Translations under genes and position numbers: made by a program
In this document: positions 20,208 through 31,316 of the stretch, piece after piece
How positions within the stretch are numbered: the stretch's first letter is position 1
Layout: every line of letters begins with the position of its first letter
The notes under the pieces: model-generated
What the model saw: the letters and a program-made list of their open reading frames with translations, nothing else
What the model was told of the DNA's origin: nothing
Database searches by the model: none
From: Elmis aenea
Lineage: Eukaryota > Arthropoda > Insecta > Coleoptera > Elmidae
Length of the DNA stretch: 64,000 bases
Assembly: GCA_947652605.1 (NCBI GenBank)
Contig: OX393583.1
Coordinates: 6,117,222 to 6,181,221, forward strand
Direction of reading: 5' to 3'

Positions 20208-22584
20208 ATAAAAGAAAGCTATGATATTTTCACGTAATCATTTTATGGTATGTGAACTCTTCCATTAGCGAAATTAATACTGTCTATGATTTTTGTAATT
20301 TAATTTGGGCTCGATTTCAAATTAAAAAGTAATGAAATGTATTTGTGTTCGCAGCGACAACGTTATCCACAAAACAGTTTTGCAATAATTATACATTTTA
20401 TGCTCATTGTTATTACAAAATACTTTGTAGCATGTTTCTGAATGGCATAGTTATTAAAATGCGATAGCTTCTGTGTCGTAGTTGGCTTTGTTTTATCAAT
20501 ATTTGATTGACCTAAATATTGCAATACGTAATTCATTATTAATATTGCAAGTTTGCTGTTTTTTTTTCGTGTCGACCATCAATTGTTTTCGTTTTCAGTT
20601 GTTTTTGTAGATTTTCTGGTTAGTAAAAACGTTTTACCTGAACATTTTTTGCAAACGTACACCAAAGGGCTTTAAAATCCGGATACAGGAAGTGGCATTG
20701 AAAAGAAAACATCTGAAGTTTTTTTTTAAATATAAAATGTGCAATTTTTTAAATAAAATCAGCAATATCTCTTTTAACTTGATTTTTTTTTGCTGGAAAT
20801 AAAAATACGAATAAATCTTAAGGAATATTTTGATTATGCACTTTTTTAAGTGTGTACAAAAAAATTTAACGTTGTTCCTGATTTTCTTTATGTACCAATA
20901 ATGGAGCTCCAATGTAGCACTTCAGGACAAAGGATTTTGACTTTGGTATCGTCCGTTAGCCACCGCGATCGATGAAAACTATAACGCGATGCATCAAACT
21001 TTTGTCTGTAAATATCTCACTTATTATTGGTGCAAAATTTAAAATGTGCACTATTAAAGTATGGTAAAATTCAAGAATGAACCACGAGAATTACAATTTT
21101 TGATTATATCACTTTTTATGCCTTCATTTTTTTTAGAGAAGTTTAAAAAGTGTGCTTAAACTTTTTACTTGTAAAATACGATAAAATATTTAAAGTAGTT
21201 GTTAAATTATGTTTCTACGCACACAAACTTTTGAATTAACATTATTTTTACGTTACTCATTAATGGAATACATCAATAGGTACTTAAAAATGTTATCACA
21301 TGCATCTCTTAGTAAAAAATATGCCCTTAATTCAAAATATCTATTGAGAATCGTGCTGTCAGATTTGGACGGCTAAATGCGTACAATTTACGTCCAAATA
21401 GCACGAACGTTCGCGAACGTTTGGCGCGGTTCGGCGCGCTAGATGTGGATGCACCTTAGGGCTATTCAGCGGCGATTTTAGTTGTTCTCTACTCTTCAAC
21501 AGCCGTTAACTTCTGCATAATATGTGAGCCAAATCCACCTATAGCCTAAAGAACTGTTGCATGCATTAATTGTTATTCTTACTAGAAGTAGATGAAAAAG
21601 ATACTGAATTAATAAGCAGACGTATGTAATTATTTAATGGTTTGCAGCACATTATAAATTTGAGCAATATCTGATTTGAACGCTCATAGATTACGCCAAA
21701 ATGCCAGCGGAATTGCAGTTGTGTACCTCAGTTAATGGGCAAGGGAAAAAACTATTTATATTTAATCAGCTTTTTGCTTCTAGCGTAGTATACAGAGCGA
21801 CAAATTATTTCTGAGTCTTACACAGACAACTTATTCTTTATTGTTAAGAGCTAGAGTTTATTGAATTGACAAATCCGTGAAGTGAGAGGCATTAAAAAAA
21901 AAAAAAATTCAGAGAAAATGAAGAAATTAGGAAGTTGGGATACTCTTAAATCAGCAGTATTTAGATAATTTTACACATTTTTTTTAAAGTTGGATATTAA
22001 CCGAGGTATAGATCAAATTTGCCTTTTTTAAGAGGCCTTATAAAAAATAGATTTTTTTCTGATTAAAAATAAATAATCGGTTTTATAAAGTTACATCCAA
22101 TTTTGATTGCCATTTACTAAAATGCAAGTTTGGACCACATCTTGGTAACCTCTTCGAGTTGCAAAAATGGGTTTCTACATTTTAATCCCGGTAAAATGAT
22201 CTAAAAATCGTTTGTTAACAATTTTTTTCTGTTTTAGTTAAAAGGTATGTGTTTAAAAAATTTGACTTCTTTCAGTTTTTTTTTGCGTTATTTCAGAAAC
22301 TTGGCAACTTTGGTTAACTTTATTTAGTAGCATTCGATTTCCTATTTAATTTCCCTCAACTTTGCTAATTTAATCGACTATGTAAGTCTTGTAATACCAA
22401 AGTTAGTTAAGTAAAACTTCGCGATTATTGTCACCTTGCAATATCTGATAAAATGCGCCAATATAATGCCTCGAAGATATATTCGCTTGCATAATACATC
22501 GGTCGATAACAGAACAATTTGGCTGTTCTAAGCGTGATTAACATACGGGGAAAACAGTCGACGAAAAACATCCCCCGTTTCGTT
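20208..22584. other. AT-rich noncoding, one hairpin and a CpG palindrome
   Basis: At 21353-21405, GTGCT...ATTTGGACG pairs with CGTCCAAATAGCAC. Directly after it, CGAACGTTCGCGAACGTTTG is palindromic, followed by GGCGCGGTTCGGCGCGC. The ending GATGTGGATGCACC suggests a transposon terminus. Nothing else supportable. Confidence 0.45.
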
Positions 22585-22760
22585 TGTTTTAAAAAGTTGA
22601 AGATGGTCCTCTTAAAATATAGACGAAAGAATGCCCTTGTTTTTTTTTTTTTTTGTTTTGTTTTAAAACAGTTGAAGATGGTCCTCTTTAAATCTAGACG
22701 AAAAAGTTCCCTTGTTTTAAACAGTCGAAGATAGTGTTAAAACAGTTGAAGACTGCCTTT
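22585..22760 (+). repeat. tandem repeat, unit about 75 bases
   Basis: GTTGAAGATGGTCCTCTT occurs at about 22605 and 22672. Weaker copies (GTCGAAGATAG, GTTGAAGACTG) follow at about 22724 and 22747. Each is preceded by TTTTAAAACA-like sequence. An apparent frame across it (22519-22734) is just the repeat read through. Confidence 0.6.
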
Positions 22761-22970
22761 TTGAAATTTATCGGTTTCTTAAATTCCACGAGCGCCGCTA
22801 TTAATTTATAAGCTGCGGTGCGATTCGGACTCAATATTTTATAGTAATTCGTGGCAACTCTCCCCATTCGGCTACGAGACCAGCCCTAGGTCGTAACGTT
22901 ATTGCTTTATTTACATTTAAAGTGCATTCGTATTACCGATAGGTTATCAGGTGGATTTTTCGCGCTCCAT

Positions 22971-23090
22971 TTTTGTTTTAAACGACGAGCTTTTTGTTTT
23001 TAAAAGCTTGGCTTTTGTTTTAAACGACGAACTTTTGTTTTTAAACGCTGTACTTTTGTTTTAAACGCTGAACTTTTGTTTTTTTTGCAA
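22971..23090 (+). repeat. minisatellite, unit about 27 bases
   Basis: Five diverged copies of TTTTGTTTTAAACG(A/C)(C/T)GAAC. The local T-rich words resemble those of the 22585-22760 repeat, so they may share an origin. Confidence 0.6.
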
Positions 23091-23099
23091 AGAAAGTGC

Positions 23100-23520
23100 A
23101 GCTTAAGCGCTCCATTTACCTAGATAAAATTAATAATGGTAATTTCCTGCTTCCGCGCTAACAAAGCCCAGGCGAAACGTACGAGGAGTATTTTCACAGG
23201 ATTATGAGGCCATCGAACGAAGTGCGTTTTGGGGTAAGATTGTGCAAAGGGGTTGAACCTTGTTGTAAGCAACGGGGGGGAGGGGTAGCATTCCGTCTGG
23301 AGAGTGTCTAGACTAGAAGATGCTTTGATCAATACGCGAGGTCAATGCCACTCTCAGCGTTTCCGACCCCGGGACACTCGAGATTCCCCTCACTACGTAC
23401 CGATGTCGTGGGTGGCTACAAAATCACCTGGAGAAACGGAATCGGAAAATCGTCTAGGTCGACGATCTGCGGCTAGCGAATGTTTGGAAAATGCAACGTA
23501 ATTTATAGTTACAACGATCG
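23100..23520. other. GC-richer island of unknown role
   Basis: About 400 bases are clearly richer in CpG than the surroundings. Open frames lie on both strands (23304-23501 plus, 23120-23332 minus), but no motif is recognised and no convincing splice pair is seen. It could be a promoter or 5' exon of the gene begun at 11650, or unique DNA under constraint. Confidence 0.3.
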
Positions 23521-23932
23521 GGCAATGGATTACGTGTTGTAGAAATATTTTTACAAGCTATTTGCGCGCGTTATTTACTGAATTTTATTCGCACGTTAGG
23601 TACTCTGGGTCGTTAAATATTTATCATTGCGTTATGATCTTGTGTTATTAGTTTTAATACAACCGGAAAACCGGCGGAGAATGATTTGTATTTTGAGGAA
23701 AACTTGAATGAGTATTTTATTTTATGTAACAACTATTTCATTTGTGTATACGAGGGGCGGGCAACCTTTTTTGAGTCAGGGACCAGAACGGATTTAATGT
23801 TTCATATTACTTGAAATATTCTTCCATAGCTTCGTTCCACCTTCTCTAGGTTCTTCTGCAGATCTCTCTCTTTTTCTGCAATTATGACTATATCGTCGGC
23901 AAATGCACATTCTGAAACATACTCTTCTCATG

Positions 23933-24299
23933 CAGTGGCGCGCCGTTGGTATTAATCGCCGGCGTGCGAAGTAATTTCTGGCGCCCTAAATCCTTATTGT
24001 TAATGTCACTGATAAAAAATGTATAATTGGCAACATGCGATGGGGAGTAGAGAGAAGTTAGTGTTAATCGCTTCGCAAGCGCCAGCTTATTATAAATGAA
24101 AATTGACATTGTCGTTTTACTTTTACGTAGTAGTAAACGTAGGTTCGGAGTTCAGAAGCCTGTTGAAATATCGGGAACTTTTCGACATAAATTTCCGCTA
24201 GATGGCGATCAGTCTACGGATGGAATTTAGATTGACAATAAATTAATTGACACTTTTCTACATTTTTAAAATATTATACAGAGCGTTTTTTACGCTTGG
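23933..24299. mobile_element. foreign DNA inside the LINE (hAT-like and Tc1-like ends)
   Basis: LINE coding stops at 23932, where a CAGTGGCGCGCCG hAT-like end begins. It resumes at about 24300. The right part (about 24235-24299) resembles 27115-27160 (ACATTTTTAAAATAATATACAGGG), a Tc1-type terminus. No matched TIR pair or target duplication is seen, so two fragments have probably been joined. Confidence 0.4.
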
Positions 24300-24355
24300 T
24301 CAAACTAGTGAAATTTTAAACATATCAATGAAGATTATGAACAGCACGGGACTAA

Positions 24356-24533
24356 CAGCCGTATTCATAGTCCTTCCTTGAGGAATAAGGATTCCTTATT
24401 CCTCGTTTCATGTTTCATAAATCTACCTTGACCGAACAAGGAACCTTATTGGCTACCTTATCTCAAGGGAGGTTGCGAGCTTCCTTGAGGCTTCCTCAAT
24501 CCTTAAGATAAGGAAGGACTATGAATACGGCTG
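24356..24533. mobile_element. PIF/Harbinger-type MITE inserted in the LINE
   Basis: The ends are CAGCCGTATTCATAGTCCTT and its complement. TAA stands at both sides (24353-24355 and 24534-24536), the 3-bp duplication of PIF/Harbinger elements. Removing the element and one TAA rejoins the LINE motif B codons (GGLSPVLF on the minus strand). This confirms both the boundaries and that the insertion came after the LINE. Confidence 0.9.
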
Positions 24534-25019
24534 TAAGTCCTCCCTCTTGTCTTGATCCTTCCTTTGTTGTAAAAGTTTCGTAAGTTTGGTTTTGGCGTAT
24601 CTCACAATTTATGTTTTCTTTGTAGATACTTCTTAATGCACTGCTACATTTTATTCTCTACTCCTCTTTCAGCTACTACGTATTCTCCATAGTTTCTCTC
24701 CTGGTACTTTATCGAATGCTTTTTCCAAGTCAATTAAACCCAAATGTACTTCTTTATTCTGGTATATAAAAATCGAGTAATTCGCGGTACCTGTCCCGGA
24801 ACAGAAAGCCCAGTTGCTTTGTGGAACAGTCCTCTTGTATACTTTGAAGTTACAGTTTATACTGTTACAATTAATTAATCTTGCACCTAACGGTAGAGAG
24901 ACGTGATTAACATTTTAGTTTAGCATCGTGATTTTTATGTCATTTTTAATTTTAGTTACATTAAGTCATATGATTTAGTACACACACAAGTAAAATACAT
25001 ATTCAGCAATTTTTTCTTT

Positions 25020-25135
25020 TTTGCAGAAAAAATAAACCAAAAACCGCGTTTTTTCATTGCGGTTTTGCGGTTTCGGTTTTTGCCTGGAAAACCGCGTTGT
25101 TGCGGTTCGGATTTATCCGTTTCAGAAACCCTAGT
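25020..25135 (-). mobile_element. probable solitary hAT end with CCGCAA repeats
   Basis: On the minus strand it begins CTAGGGTTTCTGAAACGG and continues with alternating AACCGC words. The design resembles the TAGGGATTGTAATACCGG end of the element at 47573. No partner end found. Confidence 0.35.
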
Positions 25136-25161
25136 TCAACCTCATCTTAATCCGCTGCGGG

Positions 25162-25522
25162 CAGTGGCGTACGCAGAAAAATATTTCAGGGGGATATTGT
25201 TTTAATTTGCAAAAACAATACTAAGTTCGAACGTGGTATGGTAATGGTAAAATTAGAAAATGATCTAGGGGGGCTAGACACAAAAAGAGTGAATTGTAAG
25301 AACAAAGTGCGGGGGGGGGCGTAGCCTCCTGGTAACAGCGCCATAAGCATTTTTTTTTTAAATTGTCAAGGTCAAACGTGCCCAAAAATAGCATTTGTAA
25401 GTAAAATATACAATAAATAATACATTTTATATGTTTGGAAATGCAGTAATTATAATTTTAGTCCTTTTCAAATTTTCGGGGGGGGATTTATCCCTCTAAT
25501 TCCCCCGTTGCATACGCCACTG
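25162..25522. mobile_element. hAT-type MITE, CAGTGGCGTACG family
   Basis: Left end CAGTGGCGTACGCAG, right end CATACGCCACTG. Flanks GCTGCGGG and GCTCTGGG match at 6 of 8. G/C runs lie just inside both ends. Noncoding. Confidence 0.8.
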
Positions 25523-25574
25523 GCTCTGGGTAATCCTATCTGAAATAAACTAAACCCCCCATCATCTTCACACA

Positions 25575-25812
25575 CCGAGCTTGGTGGCTGGTTGGTAAAA
25601 CAACCTAACTTGTAATCGGGAGGTCCTGGGTTCGATTCCCAGGGCCGACTGTCATTGTAGAGGTTTCAGGTGGTTTGCTCTATGGTTAAGGCAAATGCTG
25701 TGGCAGTACTTTCACCTATCCTTGGCTATCCACATCCCTACCCATTATCCTTGTACCTCTTACGACTGAAGAGGGGGTCAACCCCCCTATAGCAGTCTCC
25801 GCGCGAGCGGAA
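25575..25812 (+). mobile_element. tRNA-derived SINE
   Basis: The head looks like a degenerate tRNA. An A box TGGCTGGTTGG (25585-25595) and a near-perfect B box GGTTCGATTCC (25629-25639) have normal spacing, and an anticodon-loop-like CTTGTAA would read UGU (Thr). The acceptor stem does not pair, so it is not a working tRNA. A non-tRNA body follows, with GGGGGTCAACCCCCC near its end. RNA polymerase III would drive it and a LINE would move it. The tail and target duplication are not clear. Confidence 0.75.
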
Positions 25813-25907
25813 AAAACACGTGACGTTCTTCACACAGTTTTATCCAAAATATTCATCGGCAATAACTTTTTAAAACATTTTTTTTTTTAGATATGACCCC
25901 TGTAAGT

Positions 25908-26127
25908 CAATGCTTCTCAGCCTTTTTGAATTAGCGTCCCCCCTTTCCATATCAATTTTATTTGGGCCCGCCCCACTTTGAATTTTTTTAACGCATCGGT
26001 GAAGAAAAAAGTTTTTCAATTGTTTTTAAGTCCGTCACGTTTCACATTGTTTCAATAAATAGTTTCCCGTTTCATTTCCTTGCGCCCCCTCTCAGAAATT
26101 TGACGCCCCTAAGGTTGAGAACCACTG
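25908..26127. mobile_element. hAT-type MITE
   Basis: Left end CAATGCTTCTCAGCC, right end AAGGTTGAGAACCACTG. Flanks CTGTAAGT and CTGTGAGT match at 7 of 8. GCGCCCCC and CGCCCC blocks lie inside the ends. Same TIR class as 15191 and 39555. Confidence 0.87.
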
Positions 26128-26216
26128 CTGTGAGTTACTTGTTGTTTTAATTCCTGCGCGAACATAATAAATCGTTTAAAAAAGGTAATGGACTCTATCG
26201 GGGCTGGGTTATCCAA

Positions 26217-26490
26217 GTGTACTGTTCCAGTAAACTATATTATTATAAAAAATTGCAGCGGGTAGCAAATTCCAACGTTCAGCGCAGACAGACAGTCACG
26301 AACGGGAAGGCAAGGCAGGAGAACCAACCTCGGGCTTACACCGAGCGAAAGGTTAGCGGCCGACCGAGTCTCGGAGCTGCGGACGAGGGCACCGAAATAA
26401 AAAATAATTGCAGTGCAAAAACAAAACACAACGTATTAAAGCCGACACTCTCGATACAACGCACCCATTATAATTAAACCAGAGCTTTAT
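26217..26490 (+). promoter_or_regulatory. GC-richer, TATA-containing island
   Basis: TTATAAAAAA at about 26240 is followed some 35 bases on by GTTCAGCGCAGACAGACAGTC, an initiator-like region with a downstream GACAGACAG motif. CpG-rich sequence continues to about 26460. This resembles a core promoter with a noncoding exon. No start codon with a credible frame is seen. The role is inferred from composition. Confidence 0.35.
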
Positions 26491-26506
26491 TGACGCTGGT
26501 TCGAAC

Positions 26507-27590
26507 CAGGGGCGGCTCGTCCATAGGGGCTGCGGCCCCTCCAGATTTAAATGAAGTTATGCTTGTTTCCATTTTAACTAAAAAATTATTTCGCGGTTGC
26601 TACACTCGATAGTTTACATTTTATAACACTGGCGCTGTCTGTGTATAAAAATTGATAAGAGGGCTTCATTTTCCGCAGCCCCACAGCGAAGTGGCGAGTA
26701 GATATGGAGTGGGGGTGACGCGTGATATACAGGGTGCCTCAGCCAAGACGAATTATTCGATAGCTCTGTTATTGGTAACAATATTAAAAAAAGTTACAGA
26801 TAAAAGTTGTTTGTAATCATTTACTACATAACCTAAAATTATTTTCAACTATACACAGTGTTTTGTTTTTGCGCACTATGTTTTTTTAAATGGAACACCC
26901 AGTATATTTTATGATTTTTAGATGTAAAATTAAATTTTCTTTCAAAAATTATATAGGTTGTTTATGTCTAAAATGAACCGTTTTTGAGTTATTAACGTTT
27001 TTTTGAAAATTTTGACAGATGCAGACCTTTATAAAAATATTTATATTTATTAACATAACAACATCAGGGCAATTTACTCCTCTGGTAATTTATTAGACAA
27101 TACAGTGATTGTTGACTAGTTACATTTTTAAAATAATATACAGGGTGTTCGTTATACTCGGTTCATTTCGCTAAACTTTAAACGCATGTAAGTCTTTTTT
27201 TTTTAATGAAACGCCCTATATATTTTTACATTTTCTTGTAGAAAATTTAATTATCTTTCAAAGTTGTTAAGCGTGTTTTATGTCTAAATATAATATTTTT
27301 GAAGTTATCTCGTTTCTTATGATTATTTGCGAGTATTTTACCTAAAATATCGGTAGTAGTCTTTGGAAATTTAAAAAAATTTGTATGAACTGTCAGCCAG
27401 AACAATTAATCGGCACAATTTCCACTATTATGCCACTAAAAATCCATATTTTTTAAGAGTTGTAGATACACAGCATAAATGGCAGCAAATAACACCAGAA
27501 TGTGATTTTTTAACCCCCGTCCATATCGAAAATTCTGGTTGAATTGGTCGCTACAGCCCCTCCTTTGTAAGCTCTCACGAGTCGCCACTG
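26507..27590. mobile_element. hAT-type element, 1.08 kb, carrying Tc1-type ends
   Basis: Left end CAGGGGCGGCTCGTCCAT, right end CACGAGTCGCCACTG. Flanks GTTCGAAC and CTTCGTAC match at 6 of 8. Inside are two Tc1-type termini (CAGGGTG at 26730 and 27141). The stretch around 26885-27000 is repeated, diverged, at about 27205-27320. No transposase coding. Confidence 0.75.
26730..27330 (+). mobile_element. nested Tc1/mariner-type fragments
   Basis: TA|CAGGGTGCCTCAGCCAAG at 26728 and TA|CAGGGTGTTCGTTATACTCG at 27139 are two left ends in direct orientation. Each is followed by the same internal order: a GGAACAC/GAAACGC...CC word, then TTATGTCTAAA. This suggests two tandem partial copies. No right ends are visible. 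Confidence 0.5.
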
Positions 27591-28107
27591 CTTCGTACCA
27601 TTACTCTGCCCAGCTCCGTATCTTTCGTTTGTTTATTTAATTTACTTTGCTTAACATAATGTTGTTTTTGAGATAACGTACGCAGACGTCTTTATAGTTT
27701 TTGTTGTGGAATTGAAAATTCTGTTTGATTTAAATTTTAATAAGCAAAGCAAGGCTGTTTCGTCGTTGCTCTATTGTTTTTTTTTTGTTAACTTGGGAGG
27801 CAGGAGTGTATAAAAAAATCTGCCTGGAGGCGGCTGTGTTCCTTCAAGTTCAACTGTTATTTTATGTTAAATAAATTTGTTTGCTTTTTTACATAGGCTT
27901 ACAGTTTAATATAAGATGTGCAGGTTGCCAAAAACGAATTTGTTTGTTGAAATGTACAAAGTACGTTAAAAATATGCCATTCGTCTATTGTTAAATAGCA
28001 AAAATTGTCAAGACGCGAAGATAAAATAATTACATGAGGGCTAAGTTAATAATTTTTATTCAATCGATATTTTTTTTGTCGTTAGCTGTTTTAATCGTTA
28101 CAATAGT
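27591..28107. other. AT-rich noncoding stretch
   Basis: Nothing supportable beyond short T runs. Confidence 0.5.
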
Positions 28108-28566
28108 ATATTTTACAACAAGATATGAGAGTCCAGTTTTTTTCGTGAGGTGAGATTGATTCAAGAGCCGCGAAGCGGCGAGCGGGCAAATCTCACGATC
28201 GAAAAAAACTGATTTCATCTCGAGTCGTAAAGGCTATTTGTTCTACGAAATTAAAATTATAAGAACGAACGTTAATGTAAACGAACCAAATGACAATTAT
28301 AATGTATGAAGTATTAATTAATCATTTCATTTCTATAGCGACACCACCGCACTGACATTGACATAAATAAAATTATAACCTGTAAACGAAATACATTTAA
28401 TATTAATTTATGTACCATTGTTAGGCTTTCATATAAAATGCTACATTAAAGTTAAATTATTTGATAAGGATATTAAAGCAATTTTAATTAATTACGAATT
28501 TAAGCTTAAAAAAAGCGTAAATTTTACAATTTGATATTGATGTTGACATTATTTTCGCCACTAGTG
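28108..28566 (+). mobile_element. single arm of the 40.8-kb foldback family
   Basis: It starts TATATTTTACAACAAGA and continues with GTCCAGTTTTTTTCGT, a GAAGCGGCGAGC block and GAACGTTAATGTAAACG. It ends near TTTTCGCCACTAGTG. The order is the same as the left arm of 40823-42159. The matching right arm is absent, so this is a half element. Confidence 0.75.
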
Positions 28567-30019
28567 CCTGGAAAGGCGCTACGATTTGAGAAGTTGTATA
28601 ACTAAATCTATGCGACTTGCAAAGGCGTTTAACATAAGGAAAACGGTTTTTACGAGGGCCTCGTTTTTCGCGTTTTTCTCCGGAACCGTTTAAGATTTTT
28701 TCAAAAACTTTGCACCACTTTACTTGCAAAGGATGCGCGCATTGGTAAATAGAAGAATTTTGTTTTTTTCTCTGACGGTTTCATAGCCAACGCGACCGCA
28801 AAAATTACCTTTATTATTCAACTTTTCAGTTTTTGCCCTATTTTTCCGAAGGAAATGGTATAACTCTGCATAACATTTATTTTTGATGTGTTCTTAATGC
28901 AATAAACACAGCCTTGATCAGATTCTAGCGACAACATATCGTGACCTCCCTGGTAAGCTTATTTATAAATTGCAGTTACACACATGAAAATTAAAATAAA
29001 AAGATTCACACAAATAAAAACTAAATTTGCGTACCTAAATTGGGTACAAAAATTAGGTCTGATGATGTCCATTTCCGAAACTTGCTGAGCTTAATTTAAT
29101 ACCTTCAACAAGTCGTTTATTAAAAATTGCGAATTGAAGTCGGCCATACGTGATTTGAAAATGTTATCAAAAATTAGTTTAAGCTTTACTGAAAAAAAAG
29201 CTTCCGAAATTTCAAGTCCAAACAGAATAGAACGCCCACTCGATGCAATTAATGCATTAAAGCCTCACAGCTGGACCAATTTATCTCATTTACGTTTGTT
29301 TTCTACCGCATTAAGACATAAAGGCATACGCCAAACTCAATCAGCGTCTAAGAATTAAAACTCTGTAAAACAACAGCAAGTAGGTCAAGTCGATTGTTTT
29401 TTTGCTCTATTGTTTCTAGGACGACTTATCAAAGTGCCAAAGCATCTCATGTGTGTACTTTACTCGTAAAACAATTTAATGGCGATTTGTTTTCAACTTT
29501 TTTAAATTAAATTTTAAGTAAAATATGTTGTGAGTGATTTGGAATTTGTTGTTAATTAGTCAGAGTTTAGACAAGTGTTCTTAAAATTGTCTAGACTTGA
29601 TGGTTTCCCAATTGATGAAGAGTCAGGTGTGCTGTGTCTTTTTCCAAAGATTGTCTGATTGATAAAAATAGGTTTAATTGAAAATCGCTTGTGTTTTTAG
29701 AAATAACTCTTCTCAAAATAAGGAAACGAGTCTTAAAAGAGGGACAAGAAATCCTTCAAAAAAATGGAAGTGATTTTTAATTTAACTTGTTTGTATTAAT
29801 TAACCAATCACTTAAATAATTCAACCGTTTATTGTCTAGATTACGTTTTATTTTGAAGTGGTGCAGCGTACATGTTTAGTGAAACACTGTATGTGTTGTC
29901 TTATAGTTTTAAATAGAAAATATATTTTTTAAATGAATTTTTACATTCTATTCTGTATATGTGTCCCAGTGAACCCAGCTGGCTTTCTTGAATTTTTGTT
30001 TCAATCGGCTTCATCTATA
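28567..30019. other. noncoding stretch
   Basis: No supported gene. A 74-codon frame at 29134-29358 has no motif. Otherwise AT-rich and apparently single-copy. Confidence 0.45.
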
Positions 30020-30021
30020 TA

Positions 30022-30642
30022 CAGGGTGTGTAAAAATTGGCGGAAGCGCTACACGTGGCGATGTTCTTCGTAAAATTCTAAGTCGAAAATCTTAATACGA
30101 AAATGTTGTACCATGCTTGCTGTGTCCGCAAGAGGTCCTCAAAGTTTTGACATTTAGTCCTTTAATAAGCGTTATTATTTAATACTTGCAAATGAAAAAG
30201 CTGCAATTTGGAATAAAATTAAATTTCGAATAGTATTTTTTCCTAGATATTGTGTTCTTCCTTTCAAAAATTGGTGTTGAAAATATGTAAATCACTGATT
30301 TGAATGAAAATAATACATATGGCAACATTGTCATTAGTTGTCATCTCTGTTTTTCTCGTAATTATTTCTAGTTTGTGTTTTACGATACCCAAAAGTTTGC
30401 AGCTATGTTTACGAGCTGAAGGCTTTCAGTTCGAACAAAAATTGTAAATACCTAAGTAAAAATTGCTGATAAAAAAATGTCCAAACGCAAATCAATGTAT
30501 GCAATGTTGCCAATTTTTTTTTCTTTAAATGGTTCCTGAGGCCATAGGAAGCATGGTACAACATTTTTGTATCAAGATTTTCGACTTAGAATTTTACGAA
30601 GAACGTCACGTGTAGCGCTTCCGCCAATTTATACACACCCTG
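30022..30642. mobile_element. TA-flanked palindromic MITE, copy 1
   Basis: TA|CAGGGTGTGTAAAAATTGGC on the left and its complement on the right, with TA at 30020-30021 and 30643-30644. The first 100 bases or so of each arm pair closely (GGAAGCGCTACACGTG). A second copy of the same family lies at 56676-57289. Noncoding. Confidence 0.88.
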
Positions 30643-30796
30643 TATAACTGGTTTTTGTATAATTCGGTTCTGATTCTATCTTCATTCGTTTTTCCTTCAA
30701 TTTTGTGTTGAAACCCGGATTGAAACCGGTTGAAAACCGGATCCATATAACGTTATACAATTTTTGAAGTAAATTAGAGGAGAAAATTAAAAATAT

Positions 30797-30861
30797 ACGG
30801 GGTGTTCCATAAGAAAAAGTATAACTCTGATATGCCACTCTTTTTGGAGCACCCTGTTTGT
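30797..30861. mobile_element. very short Tc1-type MITE relic
   Basis: Ends CGGGGTGTTCCATAAG and TTTTTGGAGCACCCTG enclose only about 65 bases. Probably an internally deleted copy. Confidence 0.45.
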
Positions 30862-30921
30862 TTAATTAAAAAAAAAAAAAATGTAGCCCTTAATCTAACT
30901 GCGACAGAAGTTGGAGAATAT

Positions 30922-31065
30922 ACAGTGTGTCCAAAAGGTATGGAACATGCTATATATCTCAGTAAATATACACTTTAGGAAATAATGTTTTGATTAAAAG
31001 TTGTTCGGTACTTAGTTTTCCACCATAAGACAAATATGAAAAGATTTTGCGGAAGCAAAATCCAG
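30922..31065 (+). mobile_element. truncated end of the 63.0-kb mariner element
   Basis: CAGTGTGTCCAAAAGG then GCTATATATCTCAGTAAATA and GTACTTAGTTTTCCACC repeat, with few changes, the left arm of the element at 63036. No right end here. Confidence 0.75.
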
Positions 31066-31254
31066 AAAGGTTAATTTTAATTGAGTTTCTATTTCGTTTA
31101 TAAAAATGAGTTGTTTTGCTTTGCTTCGTTCATAGTCAATTTGTCAAATTTTTAAGTTAAGTTATGTTTGCTGTAATATTATTTTAGCTTGTTTGTTTAA
31201 AATTTTATTAAAAAGTAAATTATTTGTATGATAATGTATAAATAATTTTTTTTT

Positions 31255-31314
31255 AAGGGGGGCGCAGCTTGTCCTTGCGTCGGACCCTCGCTTACTAGGG
31301 CCGGCCCTGCTGGT
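31255..31314 (-). mobile_element. solitary GC-rich transposon end
   Basis: On the minus strand it begins CAGGGCCGGCCCTAG and continues with AAGCGAGGGTCCGAC. CAGGGCC is the same opening as the hAT element at 48731. No partner end. Confidence 0.4.
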
Positions 31315-31316
31315 AA

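Larger units (their letters stand above)
23823..24860 (-). pseudogene. LINE reverse transcriptase remnant (endonuclease-RT type), interrupted
   Basis: Read on the minus strand. About 24780-24690 encodes EVHLGLIDLEKAFDKVPGEK (RT motif A). About 24565-24300 encodes GSRQEGGLSPVLFIIFIDMF (motif B), split by the MITE at 24356-24533. About 23917-23823 encodes FADDIVIIAEKERDLQKNLE (catalytic FADD). Motif order and direction fit one element. The GLIDLEKAFDK signature matches the plus-strand LINE at 34.3 kb, so they are the same lineage. Stops and frameshifts make it dead. Confidence 0.82.

Noticed and set aside
25575..25650. Functional tRNA-Thr gene
   Set aside because: A and B boxes are present, but the acceptor and anticodon stems do not pair properly and a SINE body follows.
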